From contig NZ_CP042806.1 of the NCBI RefSeq assembly GCF_008000815.1, positions 4,030,001 through 4,094,000 on the forward strand: a DNA stretch of 64,000 nt, read 5' to 3'. Positions 45,130-57,986 of the stretch are shown piece by piece. The position numbers and the translations under genes were made by a program. The notes under the pieces were generated by a model that was not told where the DNA came from, did not search any database, and worked only from the letters and a program-made list of their open reading frames with translations. Origin of the DNA: Terriglobus albidus. GTDB lineage: Bacteria; Acidobacteriota; Terriglobia; Terriglobales; Acidobacteriaceae. Positions within the stretch are counted from its first letter, which is position 1, and the number at the start of each line of letters is the position of its first letter.

Positions 45130-45423
45130 TTACAGGTTGTCGATATAATCCGGCATCTTCTCGCCGGCCTTCAGCTTCACGTACGCCTTCTTCCAGTCAG
45201 GGCGATAGCCGACAAAACGTCCGCGGCGGCGCTCCTTACCCGTAACATTGCTCGTACGTACAGTGGCAACCTTCACCTTGAAGAGAGCCTCAACAGCCTG
45301 CTTCACTTCGGTCTTGGTCGCCTCGGGAGCCACTTCAAATACCAGCGTCCCCTCGGTCTCCTTCACGCCCATGCCCTTCTCGGTAATCAGAGGGCGGCGA
45401 ATCGTCGTATACAGGGTCGGCAT
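45130..45423 (-). CDS. rplW: 50S ribosomal protein uL23
   Basis: L23 docks trigger factor and SRP at the exit site. The 97-residue protein has TLYTTIRRPLITEKGMGVKE and VNVRTSNVTGKERRRG-type sequence (here TVRTSNVTGKERRRGRFVG). It begins directly after the rplD stop. Confidence 0.97.
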   Translation of the reverse strand: MPTLYTTIRRPLITEKGMGVKETEGTLVFEVAPEATKTEVKQAVEALFKVKVATVRTSNVTGKERRRGRFVGYRPDWKKAYVKLKAGEKMPDYIDNL

Positions 45424-46095
45424 TTATGCGACCTCCTTCACAGCGGGCTTGCGCTTGGATACGGACTTCTTCAGCGTCTCCTGCAGCGCCTCCAGGGCGT
45501 CCTTGGAGAAGACTGCATGCTCGTAGCGCAGCAGATCGTAGGGATGAACCTCGGAGCTGAGCACCAGCTCAACGCCATCCAGATTGCGGGAACCGAGGAA
45601 CAGGTTGTCCGTCAGCTTCTTGCCCGACTCGACCAGCAGCGCCGTCTTCTTGGCATCCAGCTTGTCCAGAGCCTGGCGATAGAGCTTGGTCTTGGGCTCC
45701 TTCACCTCAAGGGTGTCAACCACCGTCAGCTTGCCGTCGGCCAGCTTGGCCGCAAGAGCCGAACGCAGAGCGCCCATCAGCTTCTTCTTCGGGAACTGGT
45801 ACTCATAGCTGCGCGGCTGCGGTCCGTGAACCGTGCCACCGTGACGCCAGATCGGCGAACGAACCGAACCCACACGGGCGCGGCCGGTACCCTTCTGCTT
45901 CCACAGCTTCTTGCCTGAGCCCGAAACGAGCTTCTTGTTCTTCGTAGCAGCCGTTCCCTGGCGCAGCGCCGCACGGTAGTGCTTCACTGCCTCCCACAGG
46001 AGGGCCTCGTTCACCTCTGCGCCGAAGACCTCATCAGCAAGCTGAAACTCGCCGACCTGATCTCCGCTCAGATTCACAACCTTGATGTTTGCCAT
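45424..46095 (-). CDS. rplD: 50S ribosomal protein uL4
   Basis: L4 lines the exit tunnel and in some bacteria autoregulates the S10 operon. From ATG 46095 it has 223 residues, with the internal loop WKQKGTGRARVGSVRSPIWR and GGTVHGPQPRSYEYQFPKK. A GTG or similar start 9 codons upstream is unsupported. Confidence 0.97.
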   Translation of the reverse strand: MANIKVVNLSGDQVGEFQLADEVFGAEVNEALLWEAVKHYRAALRQGTAATKNKKLVSGSGKKLWKQKGTGRARVGSVRSPIWRHGGTVHGPQPRSYEYQFPKKKLMGALRSALAAKLADGKLTVVDTLEVKEPKTKLYRQALDKLDAKKTALLVESGKKLTDNLFLGSRNLDGVELVLSSEVHPYDLLRYEHAVFSKDALEALQETLKKSVSKRKPAVKEVA

Positions 46096-46194
46096 CTTCT
46101 TTTCCTTTTGGCTCCGTTCCATTGCGGAGACCGTAACTTACTGTCTGTTTTCATCCCGCAGTCAGGCCTATAGCCCCGCAGCCGATGGATCTAC

Positions 46195-46231
46195 CGTCCA
46201 GGTGAAGCACACGAAGTGCCTCACCTGGACG
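46195..46231 (-). promoter_or_regulatory. Long intra-operon hairpin between rplC and rplD
   Basis: The outer 11-bp arms CGTCCAGGTGA/TCACCTGGACG and inner GCAC/GTGC pairs form about 15 paired bases with one mismatch and a 5-base loop. It starts 9 nt after the rplC stop; it is the strongest hairpin in the S10 part of the operon and lies upstream of rplD, the regulator gene in gammaproteobacteria. Confidence 0.65.
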
Positions 46232-46239
46232 ATCAAGCT

Positions 46240-46983
46240 TTACTTCTTCTTACCAGCCGAAGCCTTCTTCGAAGCCTTCAGCGGGTCAACCGTACCCGAA
46301 CCACCGAATCCACGACGCTCACGCGGCGGATGCTTGGCCTTCGAGATCAGCACATAACCATCACGCGGTCCTGGAACGGCACCCTCAACCATCAGAAGGT
46401 TCTCTTCGATGTCGATGCCGCGGATACGCAGGTTACGAACCGTGACCTGATCCACACCGTAGTGACCCGGCATACGCTGCCCCGGGAAGACACGGCTGGG
46501 GAACGACGAAGCGCCGATCGAACCCTGGATCTGGAACATGTGACCGTGCGACTTGGGGCCGCCGCCGAAACGGTGACGACGAACGACGCCGGCGAAACCG
46601 CGGCCCTTCGAAGTGCCGATCACATCCACAAACTTCTCGTCGGCGAAGATGTCGACCATGATGCGGTCGCCAGCCTTCACACCGTTTGTTCCCTCGCCCT
46701 CAGCTGCGGGAGTGGAGGCCTCGAGGCCAACCTCCTTCACGAACTTCACGGGAGGAACATTGCTCTTGGCAAAGTGGCCGGTCATCGGCTTGTTCACCTT
46801 GCTCGCCTTCACGAACTCAACCAGGCCGATCTGGGCGGCTTCATAGCCGTCCTTCGCCAGGCTCTTGAGCTGCGTGATTACACAGGGGCCAGCCTTCAGC
46901 ACGGTGATCGGGTGAACTTCACCCTTATCGTCGAACACCTGCGTCATGCCGATCTTCTTGCCCAGAATTCCAGTTACTGCCAT
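46240..46983 (-). CDS. rplC: 50S ribosomal protein uL3
   Basis: The 247-residue protein starts AVTGILGKKIGMTQVFDDKG and has FAGVVRRHRFGGGPKSHG and the loop GRVFPGQRMPGHYG-like sequence (here SRVFPGQRMPGHYG) that reaches the peptidyl transferase centre. It is somewhat longer than E. coli L3 (209). Confidence 0.98.
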   Translation of the reverse strand: MAVTGILGKKIGMTQVFDDKGEVHPITVLKAGPCVITQLKSLAKDGYEAAQIGLVEFVKASKVNKPMTGHFAKSNVPPVKFVKEVGLEASTPAAEGEGTNGVKAGDRIMVDIFADEKFVDVIGTSKGRGFAGVVRRHRFGGGPKSHGHMFQIQGSIGASSFPSRVFPGQRMPGHYGVDQVTVRNLRIRGIDIEENLLMVEGAVPGPRDGYVLISKAKHPPRERRGFGGSGTVDPLKASKKASAGKKK

Positions 46984-47069
46984 CTTCTTCTCTCCTCATC
47001 ATGCGTCGGCTATCTTCCCGAAGCACTGTAGGTTTGCACTGCAAACTTTAGGTTTTCACTACAAAACTT

Positions 47070-47390
47070 TTACTTGGTAACGGTCTTGATCTCGACGTCC
47101 ACACCGGCCGGAAGATCAAGCTTCATCAACGCGTCCACCGTCTGCTGCGTCGGCTCCAGAATGTCGATCAGACGCTTGTGCGTACGGATCTCGAAAGCTT
47201 CGCGCGACTTCTTGTCGACGTGGGGCGAACGCAGAACGCAGTACTTGTTCTTCAGCGTGGGAAGGGGAATCGGTCCCGCAACCTGTGCGCCGGTACGCTT
47301 TGCCGTCTCAACGATTTCGCCCGTCGACGTGTCAAGCACGCGGTAGTCATAAGCCTTCAGACGAATCCGGATTCTCTGTTGTCCTGCCAT
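47070..47390 (-). CDS. rpsJ: 30S ribosomal protein uS10
   Basis: S10 is also NusE in antitermination. The 106-residue protein has [40 protein letters not shown] and [20 protein letters not shown]. Confidence 0.98.
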   Translation of the reverse strand: MAGQQRIRIRLKAYDYRVLDTSTGEIVETAKRTGAQVAGPIPLPTLKNKYCVLRSPHVDKKSREAFEIRTHKRLIDILEPTQQTVDALMKLDLPAGVDVEIKTVTK

Positions 47391-47502
47391 CTTCTTCTCT
47401 TTTCCTGCTGCAAAGATCGGGTTGAGGTGTGGCTGGCGCTGGTTCCACCAGCCACCCTAATTTGCTTGTTTTCGCGGACAGCTTCCACCATCCGCTGTGG
47501 TC

Positions 47503-48690
<1,188 letters not shown>

Positions 48691-48745
48691 CTTCTTCTCC
48701 GTCCTTAGCTTCTAAGAATTCTTGAGTCCGTCTTTGACTTCAGGC

Positions 48746-50833
<2,088 letters not shown>

Positions 50834-50925
50834 TTTAGTTCTTCTCTTCTGCGAGCTTTCGCTCGCGGTTGCTTCCTAGTTGACTCCGGCGCATTGCTGC
50901 ACCGGTACGACTCTTACTTCTTGAC

Positions 50926-50948
50926 TGCGGCGGGTATTACCCGCCGCA
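50926..50948 (-). promoter_or_regulatory. Intra-operon hairpin between rpsG and fusA
   Basis: Perfect 10-bp stem TGCGGCGGGT/ACCCGCCGCA with an ATT loop, 9 nt after the rpsG stop. In E. coli S7 represses from the rpsL-rpsG gap, not this one. Confidence 0.55.
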
Positions 50949-50956
50949 GACGAAAA

Positions 50957-51466
<510 letters not shown>

Positions 51467-51528
51467 TCAAGCAACCAGGCTTTTGCTTCAGGCCGCATCC
51501 GCGACCCTCGGCAGCTAATACTCAACGA

Positions 51529-51912
51529 CTACTTGGCGGCAGCCTTCGGACGCTTGGCGCCGTACTTCGAACGGCTCTGCTTACGGTTGGCAACGCCAAC
51601 CGAATCCAGCGTGCCGCGCACGACGTGGTAACGAACACCCGGCAGATCCTTCACACGGCCACCGCGGATCAGCACAATCGAGTGCTCCTGCAGGTTGTGG
51701 CCAATGCCCGGGATATACGTCGTCACTTCGATTCCGTTCGTAAGGCGGACACGTGCCACCTTACGCAGAGCCGAGTTCGGCTTCTTGGGGGTCTGGGTGT
51801 ACACACGGGTGCAGACTCCGCGACGCTGGGGCGAACCCTGCAATGCGGGGCTGGCCGTCTTGTAGCGGGGCGCCGTGCGGCCCTTCTTCACGAGCTGATG
51901 AAACGTAGGCAC
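51529..51912 (-). CDS. rpsL: 30S ribosomal protein uS12
   Basis: S12 sits in the decoding centre. The 127-residue protein has [31 protein letters not shown] and [20 protein letters not shown]; the Lys positions linked to streptomycin resistance are the normal Lys. Translation starts at GTG 51912, with AGGAG 8 nt upstream. First gene of the superoperon. Confidence 0.98.
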   Translation of the reverse strand: MPTFHQLVKKGRTAPRYKTASPALQGSPQRRGVCTRVYTQTPKKPNSALRKVARVRLTNGIEVTTYIPGIGHNLQEHSIVLIRGGRVKDLPGVRYHVVRGTLDSVGVANRKQSRSKYGAKRPKAAAK

Positions 51913-52525
51913 TCTAAAACTCCTTGCAAATCGCTTCCAAACTACTTACCGGCAAGCCCGGAGCCCGCAATAAGCCCCAGAACCGCCGTCCAACCTAAAC
52001 CTTGCGCACTCGCGCAAAATCTCCAGACACCGTTTCCAGGCACCTGGACGAAGCCCACAGCTTCGAATTCCCTTTTACCCACGGCCCATCCGCAGCCACG
52101 GGGCACCACCAAACCAACCAAGCGAATAACAGTCGACGGTGGCCAGGTCTCTCCGCCCACAAACACACCTTGAGATTTTCACTCAAAGCAGCCTGCAGAC
52201 CAGCCCGACTCCGTTTCGCTGTTCCGGCCCACATAGCCCATCCCGGGAGGAGGGTGTCGCAGGCTCGATCGAGGGGTTCGCATCCGTCAAGGCCATTGGC
52301 CTCCACATTGCGATATCTCTATTCTATCCGGAATTTCGCACAGGGTTTTCCACCGGTTATCCCCAGTGATCCCTCCCGCACAGAGCTTTTTCTGCCCTAC
52401 CCGCCGCCAGGAGCTCACTTCTGCCCACACGCGGACGAGTTCCGGAAATACGCGGAACCTCCAAACAATACCAAGAAGTATAAAAAGAGTCAATTTTTGG
52501 GCCAGAGCGTGCCATCACGCAGTCT
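51913..52525. other. 613-bp non-coding region: leader of the ribosomal superoperon
   Basis: I see no convincing gene here; open frames on both strands are short and unlike known proteins. It holds the candidate promoter at 52466-52494 and, within the predicted leader, short inverted repeats: TTGCGC/GCGCAA at 52002-52017 and TCCAGG/CCTGGA at 52035-52048. A pair of 9-mers resembling DnaA boxes (52346-52354, 52357-52365) is probably chance. Confidence 0.6.
52466..52494 (-). promoter_or_regulatory. Candidate sigma-70-type promoter of the str-S10-spc-alpha operon
   Basis: On the minus strand, TTGACT (-35) and TATTGT (-10) are separated by exactly 17 bp. The downstream gene is rpsL, more than 500 bases away, so a transcript from here would carry a very long leader. 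The spacer includes an AT-rich CTTTTTATACTT stretch. Confidence 0.55.
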
Positions 52526-53275
52526 TCAGTGGGCGTGAAAGAGCCTGTGGTTGACGTCCGGCCAGAACTCCTTAATCAGGTCGCTCACGCCATCCAGGGC
52601 GACTGAGGTCACCCAGCGCTGGCCGGTCTTGGTCCAGGTCCGTTCTCTTCCCGGGTAATACAGGGTGGCGACTCCCGCGGCGGCGCCATTACCGACAACT
52701 TCTCCAAAGTTAAAGCTGCGGTGGTCACTATCCGTACGCGTCACCACCAGCCGGGAGAGCGAATACCCTGTACGCTTGATCAGCCCGCCATGGCCCATGG
52801 TGTAGTAACGCGGGTCCTGCCGCGCAATCGTCGGAACCACAGCCTCTGACATCAGGTTGCCGCCCACATTATCGGCAAAGCTGTGCCAGTAGTAGCGACC
52901 GTATCCTGCGGCGCCCTGGCGAAACTCCGGGTAGGAGTTCTGCGCCATCCCAACCCCAGCCATAATGCCGACATAGGCGAACGCCGAATAGTCAAAGCTG
53001 TCCTGCGTCATCAGCTTGAACTTTTCCTTCGGCGAGAGCGGCGGCAACACCTGATCCGCCGATACCGAGCGGAAGTTGGGCAGGACGCCGAGAATCCGCT
53101 TGGTCTGCTGGCCGTCCTCGGGATGCACCTTTGCCTGTTGCTGCGGTTGGGGAGAGTCCGGAAGAGACGACGAAACCGGTACTGCTTCTGCATGCACTAC
53201 GGGCGAAAGGGCTATACCGCCGGCAAGCAAAAGTGATCCTGCAAATCGGGTACAACATGCCAGAGTGGTTTTCAA
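52526..53275 (-). CDS. Exported protein of unknown function
   Basis: I do not recognise a named family. The 249-residue protein is best started at TTG 53275, which has AAAGAGG 8-9 nt upstream and gives a clean signal peptide (KTTLACCTRFAGSLLLAGG then cleavage near VVHA-EA). A Pro/Gln-rich linker follows, then a conserved-looking domain with aromatic and Gly-rich motifs (EFRQGAAGYGRYYWHSFADN, ARQDPRYYTMGHGG, FGEVVGNGAAAGVATLYYPG). It looks like an outer-membrane or periplasmic protein. Longer in-frame extensions run into the divergent peptidase gene. Confidence 0.75.
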   Translation of the reverse strand: MKTTLACCTRFAGSLLLAGGIALSPVVHAEAVPVSSSLPDSPQPQQQAKVHPEDGQQTKRILGVLPNFRSVSADQVLPPLSPKEKFKLMTQDSFDYSAFAYVGIMAGVGMAQNSYPEFRQGAAGYGRYYWHSFADNVGGNLMSEAVVPTIARQDPRYYTMGHGGLIKRTGYSLSRLVVTRTDSDHRSFNFGEVVGNGAAAGVATLYYPGRERTWTKTGQRWVTSVALDGVSDLIKEFWPDVNHRLFHAH

Positions 53276-53390
53276 AAAAGAGTTCCTCTTTCTCAAGAGA
53301 CGCTTGGGGCGCCAAAGTGATTCTCCTCCATGAGTCGGAATGTGTATGAAACATTCCACGCGAAGGTTCCGAGCCACTATTCTGAGACGT

Positions 53391-55457
53391 ATGCGTACGA
53401 TCGCCGCCGCCATCCTTTTTTCCGCCGCACTTCTGCCGGCGCAGCAGAGCTCTCGTATTCCGGAACTGCTTGCGGACCTCGCCCGGGTCCGGACACCTTC
53501 GGCTTCCATCCTCTCTCCCGACGGCAACTATGTTGCATGGGTGGCGCCTGGCGCGGCCGGAGATCAGTTACACCTCTCGGCCTCCAATAGTGGAGGAGAA
53601 GACCGCATTCTCTCGCCCGGAGGCAATGAACTAAAGCCCGCCTGCGCCAGCAAGAGTCCTACCTGGGGTCCGGACTCGAAGACGCTTGCCTTTCTCTCGA
53701 ATTGTTCGACGGATGGGAAACGCCAGAGACAGTGGGAGCTCTTTCTCTGGACTGCGGCCGACAATCGCTTCCAGCAACTCACCACATTAAAGGGTGCACT
53801 CACCAAACCGGCGTTCTCTCCTGACGGACACTCCGTCGCCTTTCTTTTTGTCGAAAACGCCACGCGCAGCGCGGGAGCTACCTCAGCCATGAAGCCGCCA
53901 GCCGGCGTGATCGGCGAAGATGGCATCGAAATTCAGCGGGTTGAAAAGGTCGACCTTGCCGACCGCAGCCTGCAGTATGCCATCACGCCCGCCAATCTGC
54001 ATGTCTATGAGTTCTCCTGGTCTGCCGATTCGCAGAACATCGCCTTTATTGCGGCCAATCCTCCAGGGGAAAACAACTGGTGGGTCGCCAAGCTCTATAA
54101 CCAGTCGCTGAAGAGGACCGGGGAAGCCTGCAACGGGATGGGATGCAGCGTCGGCTTCGCTTCGCCTTCGGTCATCGTCGACTCCCAAAAGGCCACGGGG
54201 TCGCTCCACGGGCTCCAGATCGCTGTTCCCCGCTTCTCGCCCGATGGTAAGACAATCGCCTTTATCGGAGGCCTGATGTCCGATGAGGGCTCCAACGGCG
54301 GCGACATCTATCTTGTTCCCACCGTCGGCGGAGATCCCCGAAACATCACGGAGGGCCGTAAATCAACTCCCTCCTGGCTTGACTGGGCTGACAACACCCA
54401 CCTCGTCGTGAGCGAACATCAGCGCGGCCAGGCCCATCTGGCCGTCCTCTCCACCTCCGGCTCCGACATGCCGATCTATCACCTCACGCTGCCGGAGTCG
54501 ATCGGTTCCGGCCAGTCGGCCATGTCGGTCTCTGTCTCCATCCCGAGCAAGAAGATGGCGCTCATTCGCCAGTCTTTGAATATGGCGCCCGAGGTCTGGG
54601 CAGGCGAGATGAAGAACCTGAAGCAGATCTCGCACCTCAATGACACATTGAAGCCGCTGAACGGCAAGGCCGAGTCCATCGAGTGGAAGAATGAGAATTT
54701 CGATGTACAGGGCTGGCTGACCCTGCCTGCCAACTACGATCCGGGTAAGAAGTACCCCCTTATTGTCTCGGTCCACGGCGGCCCCTCCTCCGAGATCACT
54801 TCCCGATACGGTGGCGAGCCGGCGCTCTTCTCGGCCCTGGGCTACTTTGTCTTCCAACCCAATCCGCGCGGTTCCTATGGCCAGGGAGAGTCATTCACCC
54901 AAGCCAACCGCAAGGATTTCGGATATGGCGATCTGCGCGACATCCTCGCGGGCCTCGATGCCGTCGAAAAGCGATTTCCCGTCGACACGGATCGAGTCGG
55001 CGTTATGGGCTGGAGCTACGGCGGCTTTATGACCATGTTCTCCATCACCCAGACCAATCGTTTCAAGGCGGCAGTCTCCGGGGCCGGCATCTCCAACTGG
55101 CAGAGCTACTACGGCGAAAACTCCATCGACCAGTGGATGATTCCTTTTTTTGGATCGTCGGTCTATGACGATCCGGCAGTGTATGCCAAATCTTCGGCGA
55201 TCAACTACATCAAGAGTGTGAAGACTCCGACTCTGATCATCGTGGGAGACTCCGACGGCGAGTGCCCCATGCCGCAGTCGTTTGAGATGTGGCACGCACT
55301 GCGCGACCTTGGAGTGACCACACAGCTCATCGTCTACCCCGGGGAAGGTCATCATTTTGCCGATGCGGGACACAACACCGACCGGCTGGAGCGGACTCTG
55401 CGCTGGTTTGAAGAAAAGATGCCTGCAAAAACTGATTCGAGCAGCGCAATGCAATAG
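53391..55457 (+). CDS. S9-family serine peptidase (acylaminoacyl/dipeptidyl peptidase type), exported
   Basis: This prolyl-oligopeptidase-fold enzyme has 688 residues from ATG 53391, beginning with a signal peptide (RTIAAAILFSAALLPAQ). An N-terminal seven-blade beta-propeller of the TolB/WD40-like kind (repeats such as FSPDGHSVAFLF, FSWSADSQNIAFIA, FSPDGKTIAFIG) precedes the alpha/beta-hydrolase domain, whose triad is Ser542 (GWSYGGF), Asp622 (GDSDGECP) and His654 (GEGHHF). It probably clips short peptides in the periplasm. A frame extension 17 codons upstream would spoil the signal peptide. Confidence 0.93.
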   Translation: MRTIAAAILFSAALLPAQQSSRIPELLADLARVRTPSASILSPDGNYVAWVAPGAAGDQLHLSASNSGGEDRILSPGGNELKPACASKSPTWGPDSKTLAFLSNCSTDGKRQRQWELFLWTAADNRFQQLTTLKGALTKPAFSPDGHSVAFLFVENATRSAGATSAMKPPAGVIGEDGIEIQRVEKVDLADRSLQYAITPANLHVYEFSWSADSQNIAFIAANPPGENNWWVAKLYNQSLKRTGEACNGMGCSVGFASPSVIVDSQKATGSLHGLQIAVPRFSPDGKTIAFIGGLMSDEGSNGGDIYLVPTVGGDPRNITEGRKSTPSWLDWADNTHLVVSEHQRGQAHLAVLSTSGSDMPIYHLTLPESIGSGQSAMSVSVSIPSKKMALIRQSLNMAPEVWAGEMKNLKQISHLNDTLKPLNGKAESIEWKNENFDVQGWLTLPANYDPGKKYPLIVSVHGGPSSEITSRYGGEPALFSALGYFVFQPNPRGSYGQGESFTQANRKDFGYGDLRDILAGLDAVEKRFPVDTDRVGVMGWSYGGFMTMFSITQTNRFKAAVSGAGISNWQSYYGENSIDQWMIPFFGSSVYDDPAVYAKSSAINYIKSVKTPTLIIVGDSDGECPMPQSFEMWHALRDLGVTTQLIVYPGEGHHFADAGHNTDRLERTLRWFEEKMPAKTDSSSAMQ

Positions 55458-55614
55458 CGAGCAGGCTCAAGATCGACACACGGGTGTGAAGGATTGCGGC
55501 GAATGACTCGTGGTGGCAATGTTTTCAAGAAGAAGACCTGCTGCTTACCATTTGCCGCTCTACCCGTCACCTTTTACACTGAAGCTTAGGAATTCCAAGC
55601 AATGGCGGTATGGA

Positions 55615-55642
55615 CCGTTCGGCGCAGATTCCTGCCGAACGG
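55615..55642 (+). promoter_or_regulatory. Hairpin abutting the ribosome site of the lipoprotein gene
   Basis: Perfect 9-bp arms CCGTTCGGC and GCCGAACGG enclose 10 bases and end exactly where the GGGAGG ribosome site begins (55642-55647), 9 nt before the ATG at 55652. A stem in this place can influence ribosome access or mRNA stability. Confidence 0.5.
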
Positions 55643-55651
55643 GGAGGTTGA

Positions 55652-57901
55652 ATGCGGCGGTTTGTTCTTCTTGCTTTTCTGGTGATGTTCTTTATTCCTG
55701 TCAGCGTCTCGATCACGGGATGCTCGCGCAATAAGAGCAGTGCCGTCTACTGCAACGGCGGCGATTCCGGTATGTTGACCGGCCAGATCACCACCATTAA
55801 CCTTGAACCCCGCCTGACCGGCGTTTCTTTGTCCAGTGGACAGATGGGCAGTGTTGGCACTGCCAGTGCCACTGACTGCAAAGGCAACAGCGTCAGCGTC
55901 AGCAACTTCACGTACGCCAGCTCGGATACGACCCACACGCTGGTCGATGTGAATCCGTCCACCGGACGCCTTTGCGCCGGTAGCTGGAACCGTAATAACG
56001 CCGGCGGCATTGCAGATTACACCTATTGCAACACCACCGGCCTCAGTGGAACCGCGACTGTTACTGCCAGCGCCGGTGGCGCCACCAGCAATACGGTCAC
56101 TGTTTACGTTCATCCCATCATCGGCAGTGTCGCCCTGACGGGAGCATCGCAGGCGGATTGCGTATCCCAAGGGAAAGCCATCACCCTTGCGGCTGATGCA
56201 TTCGACACATCCGGCAATTCAATCAGCTCGAGCATCGTCGGTAAATTTACTTTTGCGGCGCAGACCTCCGGTATCGTCACCATCGATGAGAATGGTGTGG
56301 CTACGGCGGCTCAGCCTGGATCGACTCTCATCACGGCCAGCATCTCGAATGCGACGTCAACGGCGGGCTACTTCTCCACGTGCCCCCCGACCAGCATCGC
56401 TCTGAACATCCCTGGCAGCAGCTCCACCAGCGTCAGCGTAAACCCGAACACGACGCAGCCCATTACGGCAACAGTGCTCGACAAGAACAACACCACCTTG
56501 ACGAACCTGACGCTGACCTACGTCTCCACGACACCTCGCACCATTCCGGCGGCCACCGGTTCCGTGACCCCAACCTTCCCCGGCGCTGCGGCAATTACTG
56601 CTTTCTGCTTGCCGCCGACGTGTAATCCATCCCCGACGGACCGTGTGGGCCTCTTCGGCAATGGAAAACCGGTCGCTTCAAATAACATCAACGTCACAAC
56701 AACCGGCCTGAGCAGCAACTATCTTTACCTGGCCAGCACGCAGTCGCAGTACGTCACGCAGATCGACATGACGACCGGTAACCTGGGCGCGACTCTCCGT
56801 CTGCCCTATGTGCCGAACTCGATGCAGCTCTCGACCGATGGCGCGGCCCTGTACCTGGGTACCAGCAACGAGATCATTACGCTGAATGCGACTTCGAACG
56901 CCATCACCAAGGAAGACACCTCTATCTCCGGCCGAGTGATCTCGGTCTCGCCGGACTCAGGTACGGTTGTCATCACCGACCCAAGCCGTAAGCTCATCTA
57001 TCTGTACACTTCGGCCGGTGTCGTCAGCTCCACCTATGGCGGGGTAGCGACCCGCGCTGCCTGGTCGACGGACAGCACGACCGTGTACATCACGACGGCG
57101 GATAACCAGCTCATCACCTACTCCACGCCTGCCGGCTGGCATGTTATCGACAACTCCGGTCTGACGGCCGTAAACGATGTTGCTGTTACCGTACCGTCGG
57201 TCGGTGCTTACTTCGCCGGCACGACAGCCACTGTCGGCCACACGTACTGCCACAAGACCACCTACTCCGGCACCTCCGTAAGCTCCATCGAGTACTTCCC
57301 CATCGCGGGAGGCACTGCAAGCACGGTTGCAGCTCCTCTGGATCGTATCGCCGCAACCAATGATGGCGCACATATCCTTGGCGCACGGATGCTCTCCGGC
57401 GTCCCCCAGATCACCGATATCGGCGTCTCTATGCCGATCGGAGGCTCGACGCAAGGAGGAGCCTGCCCCACGGCTAGTGGCGCTGTTCCCAACTTCATAC
57501 AGAACAGCCTGAACACCTATGCCACGACGGCTAGCGGAACGGCGGTTACCAGCATCGTTCCGGCCTCAAACTCAACAGTGGCCTTTGTGACCTACTCGGC
57601 CGGCACGACCGGGTCACCTGTCATTCCGGCTTACTTCCCTTCGACCAACACGGTCTCCAACATTGCCCTGGCCACGACCTCCGGCAAGTCCGTACCGACC
57701 GCACCGGTAAGCGGTGTGTTCAGTGCGGATGACGCAACCTTCTTCGTCAGCACGGCCGGTGACAACCAGGTGCACCTCATCACCAAGGGAACGACAAGCT
57801 ACAGCGATACTCGCCAGCTAGATCCCAAGCTTCCGGCCTTCAGCGGCAGCGGATACTCTGTGCCTGACCTGATCGCTGCCAAGCCGCGTACCTTCCAATA
57901 A
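55652..57901 (+). CDS. Large lipoprotein with Ig-like and beta-propeller domains
   Basis: The 749-residue protein has a lipoprotein signal ending SITGC (lipidated Cys24). Residues about 45-150 and 155-250 look like bacterial Ig-like (BIG2) domains (TVTASAGGATSNTVTVYV; NGVATAAQPGSTLITASI). From about residue 350 it is a beta-propeller of YVTN/NHL character (NYLYLASTQSQYVTQIDMTT; PNSMQLSTDGAALYLGT). Paired Cys occur across the protein. This suits a cell-surface protein, function unknown. Confidence 0.85.
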   Translation: MRRFVLLAFLVMFFIPVSVSITGCSRNKSSAVYCNGGDSGMLTGQITTINLEPRLTGVSLSSGQMGSVGTASATDCKGNSVSVSNFTYASSDTTHTLVDVNPSTGRLCAGSWNRNNAGGIADYTYCNTTGLSGTATVTASAGGATSNTVTVYVHPIIGSVALTGASQADCVSQGKAITLAADAFDTSGNSISSSIVGKFTFAAQTSGIVTIDENGVATAAQPGSTLITASISNATSTAGYFSTCPPTSIALNIPGSSSTSVSVNPNTTQPITATVLDKNNTTLTNLTLTYVSTTPRTIPAATGSVTPTFPGAAAITAFCLPPTCNPSPTDRVGLFGNGKPVASNNINVTTTGLSSNYLYLASTQSQYVTQIDMTTGNLGATLRLPYVPNSMQLSTDGAALYLGTSNEIITLNATSNAITKEDTSISGRVISVSPDSGTVVITDPSRKLIYLYTSAGVVSSTYGGVATRAAWSTDSTTVYITTADNQLITYSTPAGWHVIDNSGLTAVNDVAVTVPSVGAYFAGTTATVGHTYCHKTTYSGTSVSSIEYFPIAGGTASTVAAPLDRIAATNDGAHILGARMLSGVPQITDIGVSMPIGGSTQGGACPTASGAVPNFIQNSLNTYATTASGTAVTSIVPASNSTVAFVTYSAGTTGSPVIPAYFPSTNTVSNIALATTSGKSVPTAPVSGVFSADDATFFVSTAGDNQVHLITKGTTSYSDTRQLDPKLPAFSGSGYSVPDLIAAKPRTFQ

Positions 57902-57920
57902 CCAGGAGCATGCCCAAAGA

Positions 57921-57948
57921 GAAACGCCCGGAACCTTCCGGGCGTTTC
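57921..57948. terminator. Bidirectional terminator between the lipoprotein gene and nusB
   Basis: Perfect 13-bp stem GAAACGCCCGGAA/TTCCGGGCGTTTC with a 2-base loop (in practice a 4-6 base loop). T-rich ends lie in both directions between convergent genes. Confidence 0.88.
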
Positions 57949-57986
57949 TTATTTGCAATTGATTTCCAAGCCGCTGAGCTGCTTCT

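Noticed and set aside
52346-52365. Two 9-mers resembling DnaA boxes (TTTTCCACC and TTATCCCCA)
   Set aside because: Each has mismatches to the consensus, there is no cluster, no AT-rich unwinding element and no dnaA or dnaN nearby.
52002-52538. 178-codon plus-strand frame and two minus-strand frames in the rpsL upstream gap
   Set aside because: Composition is unlike protein, no ribosome sites, no recognisable motifs.
53276-53527. 84-codon upstream extension of the exported unknown protein
   Set aside because: It overlaps the start of the divergent peptidase gene, and would bury the signal peptide.
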